DNA from: Lepeophtheirus salmonis
Taxonomy: Eukaryota; Arthropoda; Copepoda; Siphonostomatoida; Caligidae
DNA: 64,000 bases
Assembly (NCBI RefSeq): GCF_016086655.4
Contig: NC_052138.2
Location: forward strand, 31,197,403-31,261,402
Direction: 5' to 3'
Made by a program: the position numbers and the translations under genes. The number at the start of each line of letters is the position of its first letter. Position 1 is the first letter of the stretch. Positions 48,477 through 59,876 of this stretch are shown here, piece after piece. The notes below the pieces were generated by a model. That model worked only from the letters and a program-made list of their open reading frames with translations, did not search any database and was not told the origin of the DNA.

Positions 48477-50934
48477 CTAATAGATTTTGGGAAATATATT
48501 AGATCTAACTTTTTGGCAATATTTATCCCAAGCATTTCCATACATTTGACGATTCCGTGCGTTTTGTTCTGAGCAACGAACCAACAAAACTAACGTGATG
48601 AACATAGGTAAGTAATATATTAATAGATCAGTCTTTCCAGCCGTTGCAACTAATTAAAAAAGAAAATATATGATTAAACAAGGCAATACAATTACGAATA
48701 CACTTACCAGCTGGCAATACCCAAGACCACTGAATTAAAACTTCTCCAAGATAATTAGGGTATCGAACAAGAGACCACCAACTTCCCGACAAAATTTTCT
48801 TGTTAGCTCCTGATGTTATTCTTTCCAAATCTAAAATTAATCAAGTTATCACTGACATGCAACTCTAATTTTGACAGTGAACTTACGCTTAATTCCTTCA
48901 TCATCTGGATTCCTTTTAAATAGACAACGTTGATTTTCAGATGCACGAAAGATAATATATCCGACCATGTTGACAATTACAATTCCAGCTACGACATACC
49001 AAGGAGCTTCAATTGGACTGCAAAAGATATATCGATAAAGCATACATATTGATTCACCATTTTAAAAATAAAGAACTTACGCTTTGGCAAGCAAATATCG
49101 CACGATCAATGTGGGTAAAAATGGAAGGGTGTAATAAGATACTATCATCGAGTAGCCGTAACCGTTATTCATTGCGTCATGAGAAAAGAAATAGAAATCC
49201 TCAAAAAACAATGCGTCAAATGCATAAATAATCTGAAACACTGCCGCACATATAACTAAAGGACTTGCATTTTCATTATTCTTCATAACATAGTTGCCAA
49301 TAAGAACGGCGTTTATTAAGGCAAGAGAGATCATAGAAAAACGAAAGGTTTGAAGTTTAAGATCAAATTTCCAAATAGTTGGGTTTAGTTCTCTTCCATG
49401 AAATAAATCAACGATTATATTTCCTGTATTGCCCCTCGAGTTTTTGTTAGTTTTCGGTCCAGGGAAAAAATACGAAATAGCATATGAGAAAATCGAGGCA
49501 ATAATTCCCAAGGAAAAGGATGAGATCATAAGACGAAAATATCTTCTATTTACTAATTCCAGATCCACTTCCTTCATAACCAAGATCGGAAGAAGAGCAA
49601 AGCAAGCCAATATAGTTAAAAAACCTAAAAATGAGTTATAAATAAAGATTGGTTCGATATAATATGATTTAAAAATCTCACCGTTTTTTCGAATTTCTTG
49701 GCCATTAACATTGGTCATAAGAGGGCCAATCGGTATCAAGGATAAAAGTGAAATAACCAAAATCTCAGCAACGATAAGACCAACACTATATGGGTCCCAA
49801 TACGATTTTAACTTTTGAGGTACCTTGGGTATTGCTGGTTTACAGGAACCCGATTTGCAAAGCAAATGAAGGGAAAACAATATGAAAGCCCCCAGAATCA
49901 TAAAGAATAAACAAGTTAACCATTCGAAGCTTATTTTACTCCATATTGAGGTCTTCGGTTTTCGTCTCAGAGGGATGTCAGGATTAGGAACCAATTTAGG
50001 TCGTTCATCATCACTACTCAACTGTAAATAAAAGGGAAATATTTACTAAATATATTTTTTACATACAGAATAACCTTACCTCAACTAATTTGGAGGCAAT
50101 TCTAGCAGATGTCCTCTGGTATATTTTCTCAGCCAAAGTGTCAATGTCGCTATTCTTCATGACATGATTAGACAATGTTGGAGTGTCAAGGGACAGTAAA
50201 GATTTTCTTGATCGAAATGTATTTAAAGTAACAACATCGGATTCGTCATCAGAGTCACTTATGTTATTAACAGCTTTAGCTTCGCTGAGAGACATTCTCG
50301 ATTTAATGGAATTTTTATGATTCATAGTTTTTTTACACCAATATCCTTTATTTGTATATCAATATCCTCACTTTTCCCGACTACGGAGGTTCTTAACGAT
50401 TTAAGAGAATTGAAATCTTCATGGTGCTCTTTGATTTAGTTTTAGTTTTTATCTCCTCGTCTTCTTTCTCATCTGTTTCACTATTAGCCACTACTTTTGT
50501 TGCTCTAGGCACGGATCTTCGCCCTTTCCTATTGGGTTTTTCTTCTTGGGGTTTTTCGTCTTTGGGTTCAACTTTTTTGGCACCAGAGTCTCTTGTTCGA
50601 CTTTTAGATCTACCACGACTAACACGACGTGTATTGGCTGAGGGTTTCATTACGTCTTTGGCCTTTATGGTGAAAAAACCGTTCCATCCTCATATTTAAC
50701 ATCATATTCATTATCTTCGTCACGAACATATGTGACAACAGCCTTGTAATATAAACTTGTACCAGGCCATCGAGCAAGAACATTCGCATTTTTTTTATAC
50801 AGCATTTCATATACTTCATCTTCCTTGTATGAGGTATTGGTAGACGTACTTACGACTCTAGACAGAGAAGATCTTTGTCGAGTCATCGTCCTAGCAGGAC
50901 TTTTTCGTCTAGTAGTAGCGTTGCGAAGCGGCAT
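48477..50934 (-). CDS. LBR: Lamin B receptor homologue (Tudor domain + sterol C14-reductase-type membrane domain)
   Basis: Inner-nuclear-membrane protein that tethers lamin and heterochromatin; in vertebrates it is also a sterol delta14-reductase. Exons (minus): 50934-50080, 50021-49081, 49017-48887, 48830-48708, 48649-48477; introns of 56-63 nt have GT/AG ends and matching phases (0, 2, 1, 1). About 741 residues (human about 615). Basic leader (TTRRKSPARTMTRQR), Tudor domain (LARWPGTSLYYKAVVTYV, EYDVKYEDGT), RS/Lys-rich linker (RRVSRGRSKSRTRDSG). Then about eight membrane helices with the ERG4/ERG24 signatures GNTGN..., HGRELNPTIWKFDLK, SWWSLVRYPNYLGE and the C-terminus YGNAWDKYCQKVRSNIFPKIY minus its final residue. 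The first exon needs one added base at 50673-50678, near 50430-50432 and at 50328-50334 to stay open, most likely sequence errors. The Asn of FRGANSQK is Glu here (FRASENQR), so enzymatic activity is doubtful. Confidence 0.95.
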
Positions 50935-51447
50935 TGTCTGGTGAAATCATAAATTTAAAACATAAAAGTGGTATTTAAAAGAAAAAAAATTTTTTTTAAA
51001 TAAAATACAAATATCATTAAAAAGAGAATTAAGAACCCAAAAATAAAGACCAATATAGTACTCTTTAATATTTATATACTACAATAGAGATGAGTTACAA
51101 TTGGGGCAAATACTTCTATGTTTTTGTTGATTCACTGCAGTAGAAAAAATTATTATGTATGTAGATATAAAATAAGGCAATTATATTTCAGGAAATATAA
51201 CTTAAAATAGAGAATCGCAAATAAATTTGTATTGATTAACAGGATTAAAGTATAAATTATACTAACGGAAGATACAACAATGTAAGTGAAAAATTGAATT
51301 AATCAATATAGGCCACAGAATTGCCAAACTTAAGTTATTTCAAATAAAGAGGTGGCATAATAAGTTCATCTTTGATCTTACATCCCAGTAATATACAAAA
51401 GGGTGAAACGTACAAAAATAAAGGCATTATCAATTAATTTTTTTAAA

Positions 51448-53418
51448 TTAATGAACATCAACAAAACTTCTTAAAAATATAGGAACTTTCTCTGACATTC
51501 GGTTTCTACGTAGAACTTGAGCGGCTAAACACTTGAGTGAAATATGTGAAACTAATGAAAGGTTGTATGTCTGTTGGACGAGTAAATCTAACGCTCGAAG
51601 CCCATTAGAATCTGGAACATCCGCGTGGCATTGGTGAGATAACAGCAATTCAATGACCTCCTTAGAATAGTTAGCAGGCTTAGACGCAATATGAAGCGGA
51701 GTTTCACCAAGATTGTTGCGCTTATGAACATCAAAATCGCATTTAAGAATAAACTTGGTCAATTCCAGACTGGGAAACAGTGGAGCATTCTCTTCATCTA
51801 GAAAACTATTACTTTTCAATGTGGAAGAAGAAGACACTGCCAAATGAAAAACTGAATCCCCTCCATTACTTGTTTTAGGATCAATACTCAGAACTTCCTT
51901 CACTATCAGATAAATTTGCCTCATTTCCTCTTCTGAGATAGCCATTTTCAATAAAATATGTATTAAATGAATCCATGATGTGAGAATAATATCCAAATTG
52001 TCCAATTGGACTTGAAACACCGGATTTACTTTTAGAAGCTGAAGTGCCTTAACGAGACCTTCATTAATAAATATTGTGGTACTTAATACATCTTTGAATG
52101 ACACTTCACATTCTTCACGAATTTCTGACATAGACATATTTTCATTATCACTTCTGAACACACTCCGGAGTATGTTAACATAGAGCTGAACAATAGCTCT
52201 TGCTGTAAAACTGGAGTCGTATGAAAGCAAAGTATCCTTTCTTATTTTTAGTTTCAATGCATAATTCCATAAATGTACACATTCATTATATTGATTTACA
52301 TCAGCATGTGAGGCACCACAATACATATAGCGAAATATAGTATCTTTATGGTCTTCTCCAAGAATCCTCTCTGACATAATGAGAGCCTGAAATTTTAACC
52401 CTTGTAAATCCGTTAAAGATGAGTCCAATTCTTCTAGTGAATTAATTTCAGAGACTTTAAGATTTGGATGGACTTTCAAATCTTCTTTAGGGTATGACGC
52501 AACCCCAGAGTATCGTATCTCAAGAGCTCTTTTCCAGAAAAAAGAGTAGATCCTAAGTCATACAGATCCAATAGAAAGGTACTCCCTATTAACTCAAAAG
52601 CATTGGCAATTCGATAAGGGTCATATTTGACTTTATCGATTAAATAATTAAAAACCATAATATTTCCTTTTAAACATGCGGTTTGCAAAATATCATCTCC
52701 ATATTTAGAGACTTTCATAGGATCTGCACCATTTTGCATAAGAAGTTTGGCAGTTGCAAATCTATTCTCTTGAACTGCATAATGCAAAGCAGTTTTTGCT
52801 GTACATCTTCAGCATTTATATCGACATCATTCTCAATTAGAAACTTTACAAGTTTGGTACTTTGAATAGAGTTAATGAGACAGGTTCCTCCAAAATGATT
52901 TGGAGTCTGTATATTGGCACCAGCCTTCACTAATGCCTGTATTATATCAAAATGAGAAGTGGGCATCTCATTTCTAACAATATAGCAAGCTGACCTCACT
53001 GGAGTTGAACCAGAATCGGAAGCAGCATTCACATCAGCACCATTATCGATAAGCACTCTAACCACAGATAGTCTCCCAGAAACAGCAGCACACCAAAGAG
53101 GAGTAACACTATGACTGACTCCTTCATCAAGAACTTGGAAAATCCCTCTTTGTTCAATATCCGCTTCACACTCCGTCAGCAAATATTCTACAACTTCAGC
53201 ACTGCCATTTTTACAAGCCAAAAAAGAGGCGTACACCCAAATTCCGAGGTTTGATCTACAACACCTTTCCGGTCACTTTTATCAAACACTTCGATTTTCT
53301 TTTTAAGAGAATCAGATAACTTATAGCCGGGTGCAGATAGCTGACACTCTTGAACAAGTGCAGTAAAACAATGCATCTTCATATTTGAGCAGTCTCCATA
53401 TCCTTTTGATATTCTCAT
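51448..53418 (-). CDS. FEM1: FEM1 homologue, ankyrin-repeat substrate receptor of CUL2 ubiquitin ligase
   Basis: FEM1 proteins recognise C-terminal degrons and recruit them to CUL2-RBX1 through elongin B/C. About 657 residues if three missing bases are restored, matching the family (617-669). N-terminal ankyrin repeats: GCTPL followed by ACKNGSAEVVEYLLTE, TPLWCAAVSGRLSVVRVLID, NAASDSGSTPVRSACYI, NHFGGTCLINSIQSTKLV, HYAVQENRFATAKLLMQNGA. Then NAFELIGSTFL, the TPR-like middle (LQALIMSERILGEDH-type, here LKFQALIMSERILGEDHKDT), C-terminal ankyrins (NNLGETPLHIASKP) and the VHL-box-like end SLKCLAAQVLRRNR then FLRSFVDVH. Frame breaks at 53220-53225 (A-run), 52793-52797 (T-run) and 52503-52506 (C-run) each need one extra base. 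No introns are apparent. The FEM1A/B/C subtype is not settled. Start chosen at the first ATG (53418). Confidence 0.95.
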
Positions 53419-56400
53419 ATTTATTGAACGACTAAAATTTGACTAACCTATCACAATTAAACAATGTTTCTAACAAAATAAATATTTTCATAACACAACA
53501 AAGTAAATCACATTCCCAGTCAAAAAAAAATTGCGTTTGTTTCCTCAACCCCCATTACTAATCCGCAGCAATTTGTTACAGTACTCGCTCAGTATATTAG
53601 GGAACAAAGAAAGCACGAGACAGGAGGTTTTCATTTTATTTTATTTTTTTCAGGAAAAAACCTATGTGTTTATACATAGACCCTTGGTGTTCGTTCATAA
53701 AATTACAAAGGCAGTTTCTTTCTTGAAAAAAACAAAAGAAAAGTTAAGAAATTGGCAAATATATAAGCTTAATAACAATAATAAAATATTACAACAGGCA
53801 GTTAGATCAAAGTGCAACTGCATTTTGTAATTTTTATGTGCATACAAATTAATGAAATGTATCATTCATAATTAATATATTTCAATATTCTTAGTAACTC
53901 ATTTCTAAATTTCTAAGTTTATAAATACAACATAATTAACTTAAAATAAATTCTATATTTAAAAAGAAAAGGGGTCAAGAATCTTAATGATTTGGTCGCT
54001 ACTTTTAGGAGACAAACTTGACTAATGAAAGAGAATCAAATATAATGGGGACAGTAGCGTATGCAGCATAGAAACAAAGTTAGCAGTAGTTGCATTCGAG
54101 AAAAGATAACAAAGTATTTTGATTTGACTAATACTAAGAGACATTTAAGTGGGGGTAAAGATTATGTAGAGCGAACATACCTTATAAAAACGCAAATCTT
54201 GTATGCTTCAAATAAGTTTTATATGACTAACCAGGACATTTGAACGTGTATCAAGTTTCAAAAGGAGAAATGTACGTCAATAGGGCAATTAAAGTGTGGA
54301 AAATATGTGGAATTGTCTATACGAAGCCTTTAGTTCTATACTAGTAAGAATTTTAGCTACATCTTACATTGAATTATAACATTTTTTTCTTTAAATTTCC
54401 CAGTTTTCTATCGAAAAATCCAACAGATTATTTGTACAATGAACCATAAACCTAATTCTTTAGAGAATTTATCGAACAGGAAGGAAACTAATTACATAAT
54501 CACTATAATTAGACCCTAAAGGTAATTAGAAATGCACCATCAAATACAATAATTGGTATTCAAGAAGAAGAACGAAATTTGGAATGCCTGAAAAAAAGGA
54601 TTGAAACAAGGCATTGTCATGGCAAGAATGAACTTTAAATTTTAAAAAGACTTCTTTGAAGGATATTAATACATCAAGAAACTGTATAAATAGAACAACA
54701 ATATTAAAGCTTCATTTCAACACAAACTATTCTTAATTTTCCATTCTTCGTAACAAACAAAGAAAAATAATATATATATATATTGTAGTACATAATTGAA
54801 ATAAAACAAAAAAAGCATCAACAACTAAAAATACGGATAAAATTTCAGCCTTGTTCAAGGGAAATTTTGACTTTGTTTAATAGTATTACGATGCTCATCA
54901 TCAATAGCTGGATTGATAACAAAGAGATAGTTATCAATAAATGCCTATATCATATGTAATGAAATAATTTAAATTAAATCTTGTTAAAATTCATCTGTTA
55001 GTGAGTTAATAATTAATCATATCAACCATAATTAATATCAGGATATACTCAATAAACCAAGGTCATAGAGTACCTCACCCATGTTTGTTTTTCATAAGAG
55101 TAACAACAACCACATCTATATATATCTACCTGAAAAAAACGGCGTTCTCTACTAAGTATCAATGGCCTTACATATAACTGAGTGCTCTTCTGACGAGCTG
55201 TCAATCCCTTAAGCCCAATCATATCACATCTCAGAATTAAAGCTGCTCATTTTATATAAGGGGTCCGTTCTCATGGTATTTGAATTAAAAAATATAATCA
55301 AGGCCCATATTCTAGAATTGAGCTTGCATGTGAAGGACAAGACATGATGCGATACGAAAAAGGAAATAGAAAGCAAGTGACGAGAGAGAGAGAGAGAAAA
55401 ACATTAGTTGATAAGAAATCCAATAGATGTCAGCACCTCAATAACAATGTTTGTATACGTTTCTGACGCAAGAGCCATTCCGGCGGCATCCACATGCCGA
55501 CAATCGCGTATGATAAAGTCTTTCGAGCATATGATATATGCGTCATGTATATAGATCAGGAATGAGATATTTCTACATCCACGAAACATTCCGGCTCTTG
55601 TTTTTCAATTAAGCCCGCCATTTTGGATTTTGGGAGTCAAGCGAATGGATATTATTTATTAATATTACAAAAGACGCTTACCACTTATTTGAAGGAAATT
55701 TCAGATGATGATGCTCCCGAGATTGAGTCACTGATCGAACTAAAGCCAAAGAGTTGGTAATTACAACACTGGGCTATAAATATCCGGATGAGAGGTAAAC
55801 AAGCACGGATGGCTCCCCTGTCTCTTTTTACTATAAATAATATTGGAATCAAAACAACACACAAATTTTTACTCCTCTTTTGTTGTTGCTGATTGCTTGA
55901 GCTGAGCGCCCGCGAAAAGAAAAATAAGAAAAGGAGAAAATAGCGTCTCTTTAGCTTCTCTTTTAAGAGAAATGGACAGTATATAGTGTACTTAACAGTT
56001 AACGTACTATTATTATTACTAGACTGGTAGTGCTATTGAGACAAAGGTTCAAAACGCGGGAAGTTATGTTTGCAGGTTTATTATTGTCAGCGTCAAATCG
56101 GCTTCCTCATATTATTATGTATTTTCTATTTTGTATCATAGGCTGCCATAAGTTTCTTACGCATGCACTTGCATAAGTGTTTGAATCACTTCGTGATATC
56201 AAATACTAGTAAATATCTAATTCAATTAAGTTGTACATACTTCGAGAGCCGATGTCGATTAAAGGGACTTACTATGGATATACATAGCTATAAACATTTT
56301 GCGTACATAATGTACCAGCGAGCCGGTTTTTGGACCTTTGAGAATAGTTGACCATATAACTTTAATTTATAAAAATAGTATCATTTTTATAAGTTAATGT

Positions 56401-56759
56401 ATTTTTAGCCCATATGTAAATAAAACCTTTTTTAATTTCATTTTGTATTTTATATTTCTATCTCAGAGGATTATAATAAAAAAAAGATTAATTGACTTTG
56501 GAACATATTATTATATAACAAAACATTAAAAATGAGTACCAATGAAACCGATACTTCAAATGAACAGTAATAGTTGATATGTAATATTTTGAACCCGTTT
56601 TTGGGATACTATTTACAAGAATAAAATCAACGCCTCCTAAAATGATATCCCTTTTTATACCTTCCTGATGAGTCATAATATGGATTAAAAAACATTGAAA
56701 TAGGCTGACCTAAGTGTTTTTTTAAATTTTATTTTTGCAAATATGCTATGCTACGTAGA
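53419..56759. other. Intergenic, nothing recognised
   Basis: Contains a short GA microsatellite (about 55383-55398) and an AT run near 54770. Frames of 60-100 codons at 53531, 54061, 55404 and 56163 show no recognisable domain. The FEM1 promoter would lie immediately right of 53418; no motif is named. Confidence 0.4.
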
Positions 56760-56975
56760 GCAACTCAACTGGGGGACAGCAGACCGACTCTGATTCGTTT
56801 TGACTTTGTATTTGGACTCCTATTTGGTATAAGAACTAGTTTTGAAAAAGAAATAAATTAGAGTAACGTCATCATCCAGGAGTGAATTTTAAAAGTTTTA
56901 AGACTGCACTTGACCGGACTGTGACTGAACTGGATGTTCAGTCTCAGTTCGGAATAAGACCGACATAACACTATC
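56760..56975. repeat. Dispersed repeat D, copy 3
   Basis: Diverged copy of the family at 27930 and 35780: GTAACGTCATCATCC (one base off the perfect CRE), GTGACTGAACTGGATGTTCA, CAGTTCGGAATAAGACCGAC, ATAACACTATCC. No coding capacity. Confidence 0.65.
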
Positions 56976-58425
56976 CAAAAGAAAAATTTATAGAAAGAAC
57001 TAGCATCATAATTTGAATTAAATCTACCAATTAATCGGTAATAGGGTTTCTATACCTAAACAAGTGGTATCCGTCCAAAAAAATCCTTATCAGGCGTGTT
57101 CTAGAGTCTATTATAGTAGCAAAAAATATAAAAATTTGTAATATCATAATAGATTGAACTAATTTTATGCCAGTGAAATCCAATTGTTATATCTGTCGAT
57201 TCCGAGGGCAGCTATATTAATTATTTAACTTTTGGTTGTAATATTAATAGACTGGCAATTCGAAACCCACCTCATAAGATTTATGACACTAATCGTTTAA
57301 CTAAATAGTAATTTTATACTGATACTAATCAGTGATAGAGTGACCCAATTTTCACAGAAGAAGACATGTGTAAATTTTAACGCCTATATGCTACATATTT
57401 ACAAAAGTGTAGTTAAAAAAATAGTTCTATGACAGGGTAATTTCAGATCTTGTATTTTCTTAGGAAATAAATGTTAAATCTTTTTTTCGATTTGGCACCC
57501 TTTTGAGTTTTTTTTAAAATAAATTTTGTATTTTTTCTATTTTTAGAATAATTGTTCTTCGAGAATTAAGTGTGGGGCCTTTTTTTGAACTATTTTTAGG
57601 AAGGATATAAATTTCTTTCTTTCAAAATCCGATTGGGGAGTCCCATTTAACTTTTGGTGTTCTATAAAGTATTCATCACTACCACTGATAATAATCAGCA
57701 ATGAATATCACTGAGACCCAGTCCTTTTTTTAAAACAATCTTAAACTGAATTAAGTATATAATAAATGAAAAAAGGAACCCTTTAAAAAGGACCAAAATT
57801 CAAAATTGATCACTGAAGTAACAATTGAAATTTAGATAAACAATGATTATTATGAAAATAAGACAAGAACAATTACTCATGACGTCATCATTTTCTCTGT
57901 TTTTACCGGAACAAAATCCTGGACTGGATTGTAATCTTTCCTAAATTAATTACGACCCAAACAGTACTTAATATGTAACCAGGATTTGATCATTTTGGAG
58001 GGTGGAGGCCTTACGGCTTCAGAAACTTGAGCCCCCTCCCCCACTAAAAGGTTCAAGCGACACCACTGTGCCTAACTAAATTTGATTCCTTATTCCAATT
58101 CCTAATCGTCTAGGTTGCGTGATGGTTGTCACTAAGAATTAAAAGGAAAGCCTCTTTTATAAACCATTTTCTGAGTGCTAAATTTGCAATCTAAGGGGTG
58201 AATGTCCCTTATTTGGAGCTCTATGAGATTTAGAGTAGGTATGCCTTTCATTTATTTTGCATATAATTGGGCTTGAAACCCGAGTCATTAGATGCAAATG
58301 GCATCCAATCACCTTGGTAATGAATAGATCTCTTAAAAGCGTTTTCTTCTAGAAAAGTATATATTCTATTTTATGAGTTGTATGAAGGGAAAAGTTTATT
58401 TTGTACAAAGTAATAATCATTATAT
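56976..58425. other. Intergenic with a partial repeat D copy
   Basis: 57880-57970 holds TGACGTCATCATT (perfect TGACGTCA 57880-57887), then TGGACTGGATTGTAATCTTT and TTAATTACGACCCAAACAGT, which look like the right half of repeat D. At 57990-58075 a G/C-rich segment (CCCCCTCCCCCACTAAAAGG, then AAGCGACACCACTGTGC) resembles an element end. No gene. Confidence 0.4.
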
Positions 58426-58535
58426 ATATTATGAGTATACATATATATATATATATATAATATATATGTACGTATTATATACATACATTATAGTATGTAT
58501 GTATATATAATAAGTTAGTATATACATATATAAAA
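58426..58535. repeat. AT/TATA-type microsatellite
   Basis: Alternating AT sequence with interspersed GTAC and GTATGTATGTAT; a low-complexity tract about 110 bp long. Confidence 0.85.
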
Positions 58536-59398
58536 TAATACCGATCTCTTTCTATTGCGTTTATTTTTTTTTTACTGCCAAGCTAGCCTTGGGAAGAGTA
58601 AGTATAGAGCGTAATATAACTGCCAATCCAGCCATCTAACTTCTCTTTTCAGATGTACCGCTCCGTCCCTATGTTGGTCTTCTTTTGAATCGGAGCGTCC
58701 GCTTGTAACAAAGCCAGAATCTCGGACGACAACTTATAAGTAAAGAGTCTCTTATAGCGATGATATTATTTCCTTTAATTTTTGCAAAAATCACTCCTAG
58801 ACGAATAATTTTTGAAGTAAGATCATTGTCTATCATAGGAATATAACCTTCTTTACTATTTCGTTACAAAAATTTATTACTACAGAGCACTCCACTTCAA
58901 TGTATGTTAATGGGCTTACCTTTTATATAAGCGGAGGAGCTTTTATTTACGTGCGTGAGTTATAAATGTATCACCATAGAGAGTTGCTTTTTTCTTATTT
59001 AATAATAAAAACGGGCGGGGAACCAGGGGGCGCTGCACCATTTTTAATACTGCCGCCTACTAAAAAAGAATTGGATTCCTTATATCTTTATTTCATATTC
59101 CACTTTAATTCTTTTTCATTGTTCTGTCAGAGCTCGATCCGTTCACATAGTTTCGAAACTTGGAAATTTTGCACTTAACTTTTTTGACTCTACATATAAG
59201 TAAGTCCTAGATTTTCTGTACGGGAGTCCGTCATTTCTTAGCAGAGTTATTACTTATCTTTGTACGTGTGGGGGATGACTTGATAAGTCATTTTTATTTT
59301 AAATGACTGAAAATCAATTCCCCCTTCTTTCAATTATGGTTTAACTTGTCATAAATATCCTAATTTATTTTTCCATTCATAGATTTAAATCAGTCAAT
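58536..59398. other. Upstream region of the SWIB gene
   Basis: No separate gene recognised. Immediately before the SWIB ATG there is a possible splice acceptor TTTTTCCATTCATAG ending at 59382 and an in-frame reading without stop from there to the ATG, so an upstream (possibly coding) exon may exist in this region. Confidence 0.35.
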
Positions 59399-59711
59399 AT
59401 GCCTAAAGGAGCCGGACTTACGAAATCAATGAAGCTCTCCAATGAGCTCGGAGACATTGTTGGAAAGAAGGAAGCTTCTCGTGCCGAATGCATTAAACAG
59501 CTTTGGGCCTATATTAAGAAACATGATCTCAAGATCCTGAGAATAAGCAGTACTTTACTCCAGACAAAAAAATGGCCAAGGTAATATAATTAATTACATG
59601 CATTCTGACGCGCCTTCGTTTATGGCCCTCTCCCGCCAAAACATTTGAATTTGAAAAGGGGGGAGAAAGTAACTTAGCTCCTCCCATTCATTCCTCTCTT
59701 CTATGTTACTT

Positions 59712-59757
<46 letters not shown>

Positions 59758-59876
59758 CAAAATTTACTTACAATTCAGTATTGATGCTAATGTTTATGTT
59801 TTTTTTACAGGTTTTCGGTGAGGATCGCATCCGGGCTTTTGGTATGGCAAAATTCCTCTCACCTCATTTGTCTTAA
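59399..59876 (+). CDS. SWIB/MDM2-domain protein (UAF30-like), possibly the last two exons of a longer gene
   Basis: SWIB domains occur in chromatin-remodelling (BAF60) and RNA polymerase I upstream factor (UAF30) subunits and act in the nucleus as protein-interaction modules. Exon 59399-59580, donor GTAATA; exon 59811-59876, acceptor TTTTTTACAG; phase 0; stop TAA at 59874. The domain is complete: TKSMKLSNELGDIVGKKEAS, ECIKQLWAYIKKHDL, then NKQYFTPDKKMAK, VFGEDRIRAFGMAKFLSPHL. About 82 residues as read. One base is missing near 59530-59532; with it restored the segment reads DPENKQYF, as in the family. Related proteins often have an N-terminal DEK-C-like region, which could be encoded upstream. 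The 230-nt intron holds a long CT microsatellite. Confidence 0.88.
59708..59756. repeat. (CT)n microsatellite in the SWIB intron
   Basis: About 23 uninterrupted CT units, ending at TCCTAC. It lies about 55 bp upstream of the splice acceptor and so forms an extended polypyrimidine stretch; its length is likely to vary between individuals. Confidence 0.95.

Noticed and set aside
49013..49641. Plus-strand open frames (49013-49231, 49429-49641) inside LBR
   Set aside because: Antisense shadows of well-supported LBR exons, with no domain of their own.
50022..50450. Explaining the LBR linker frame breaks by a hidden intron (donor GTGAGG near 50372, acceptor CTCTCAG near 50286)
   Set aside because: The splice phases do not agree (1 versus 2), and the in-between frame is open and charged like the rest of the linker; one-base losses explain it more simply.
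50421..50699. Plus-strand 92-codon frame over the LBR linker
   Set aside because: Antisense of the RS/Lys-rich linker; Ser/Phe/Leu-rich composition is the expected mirror.
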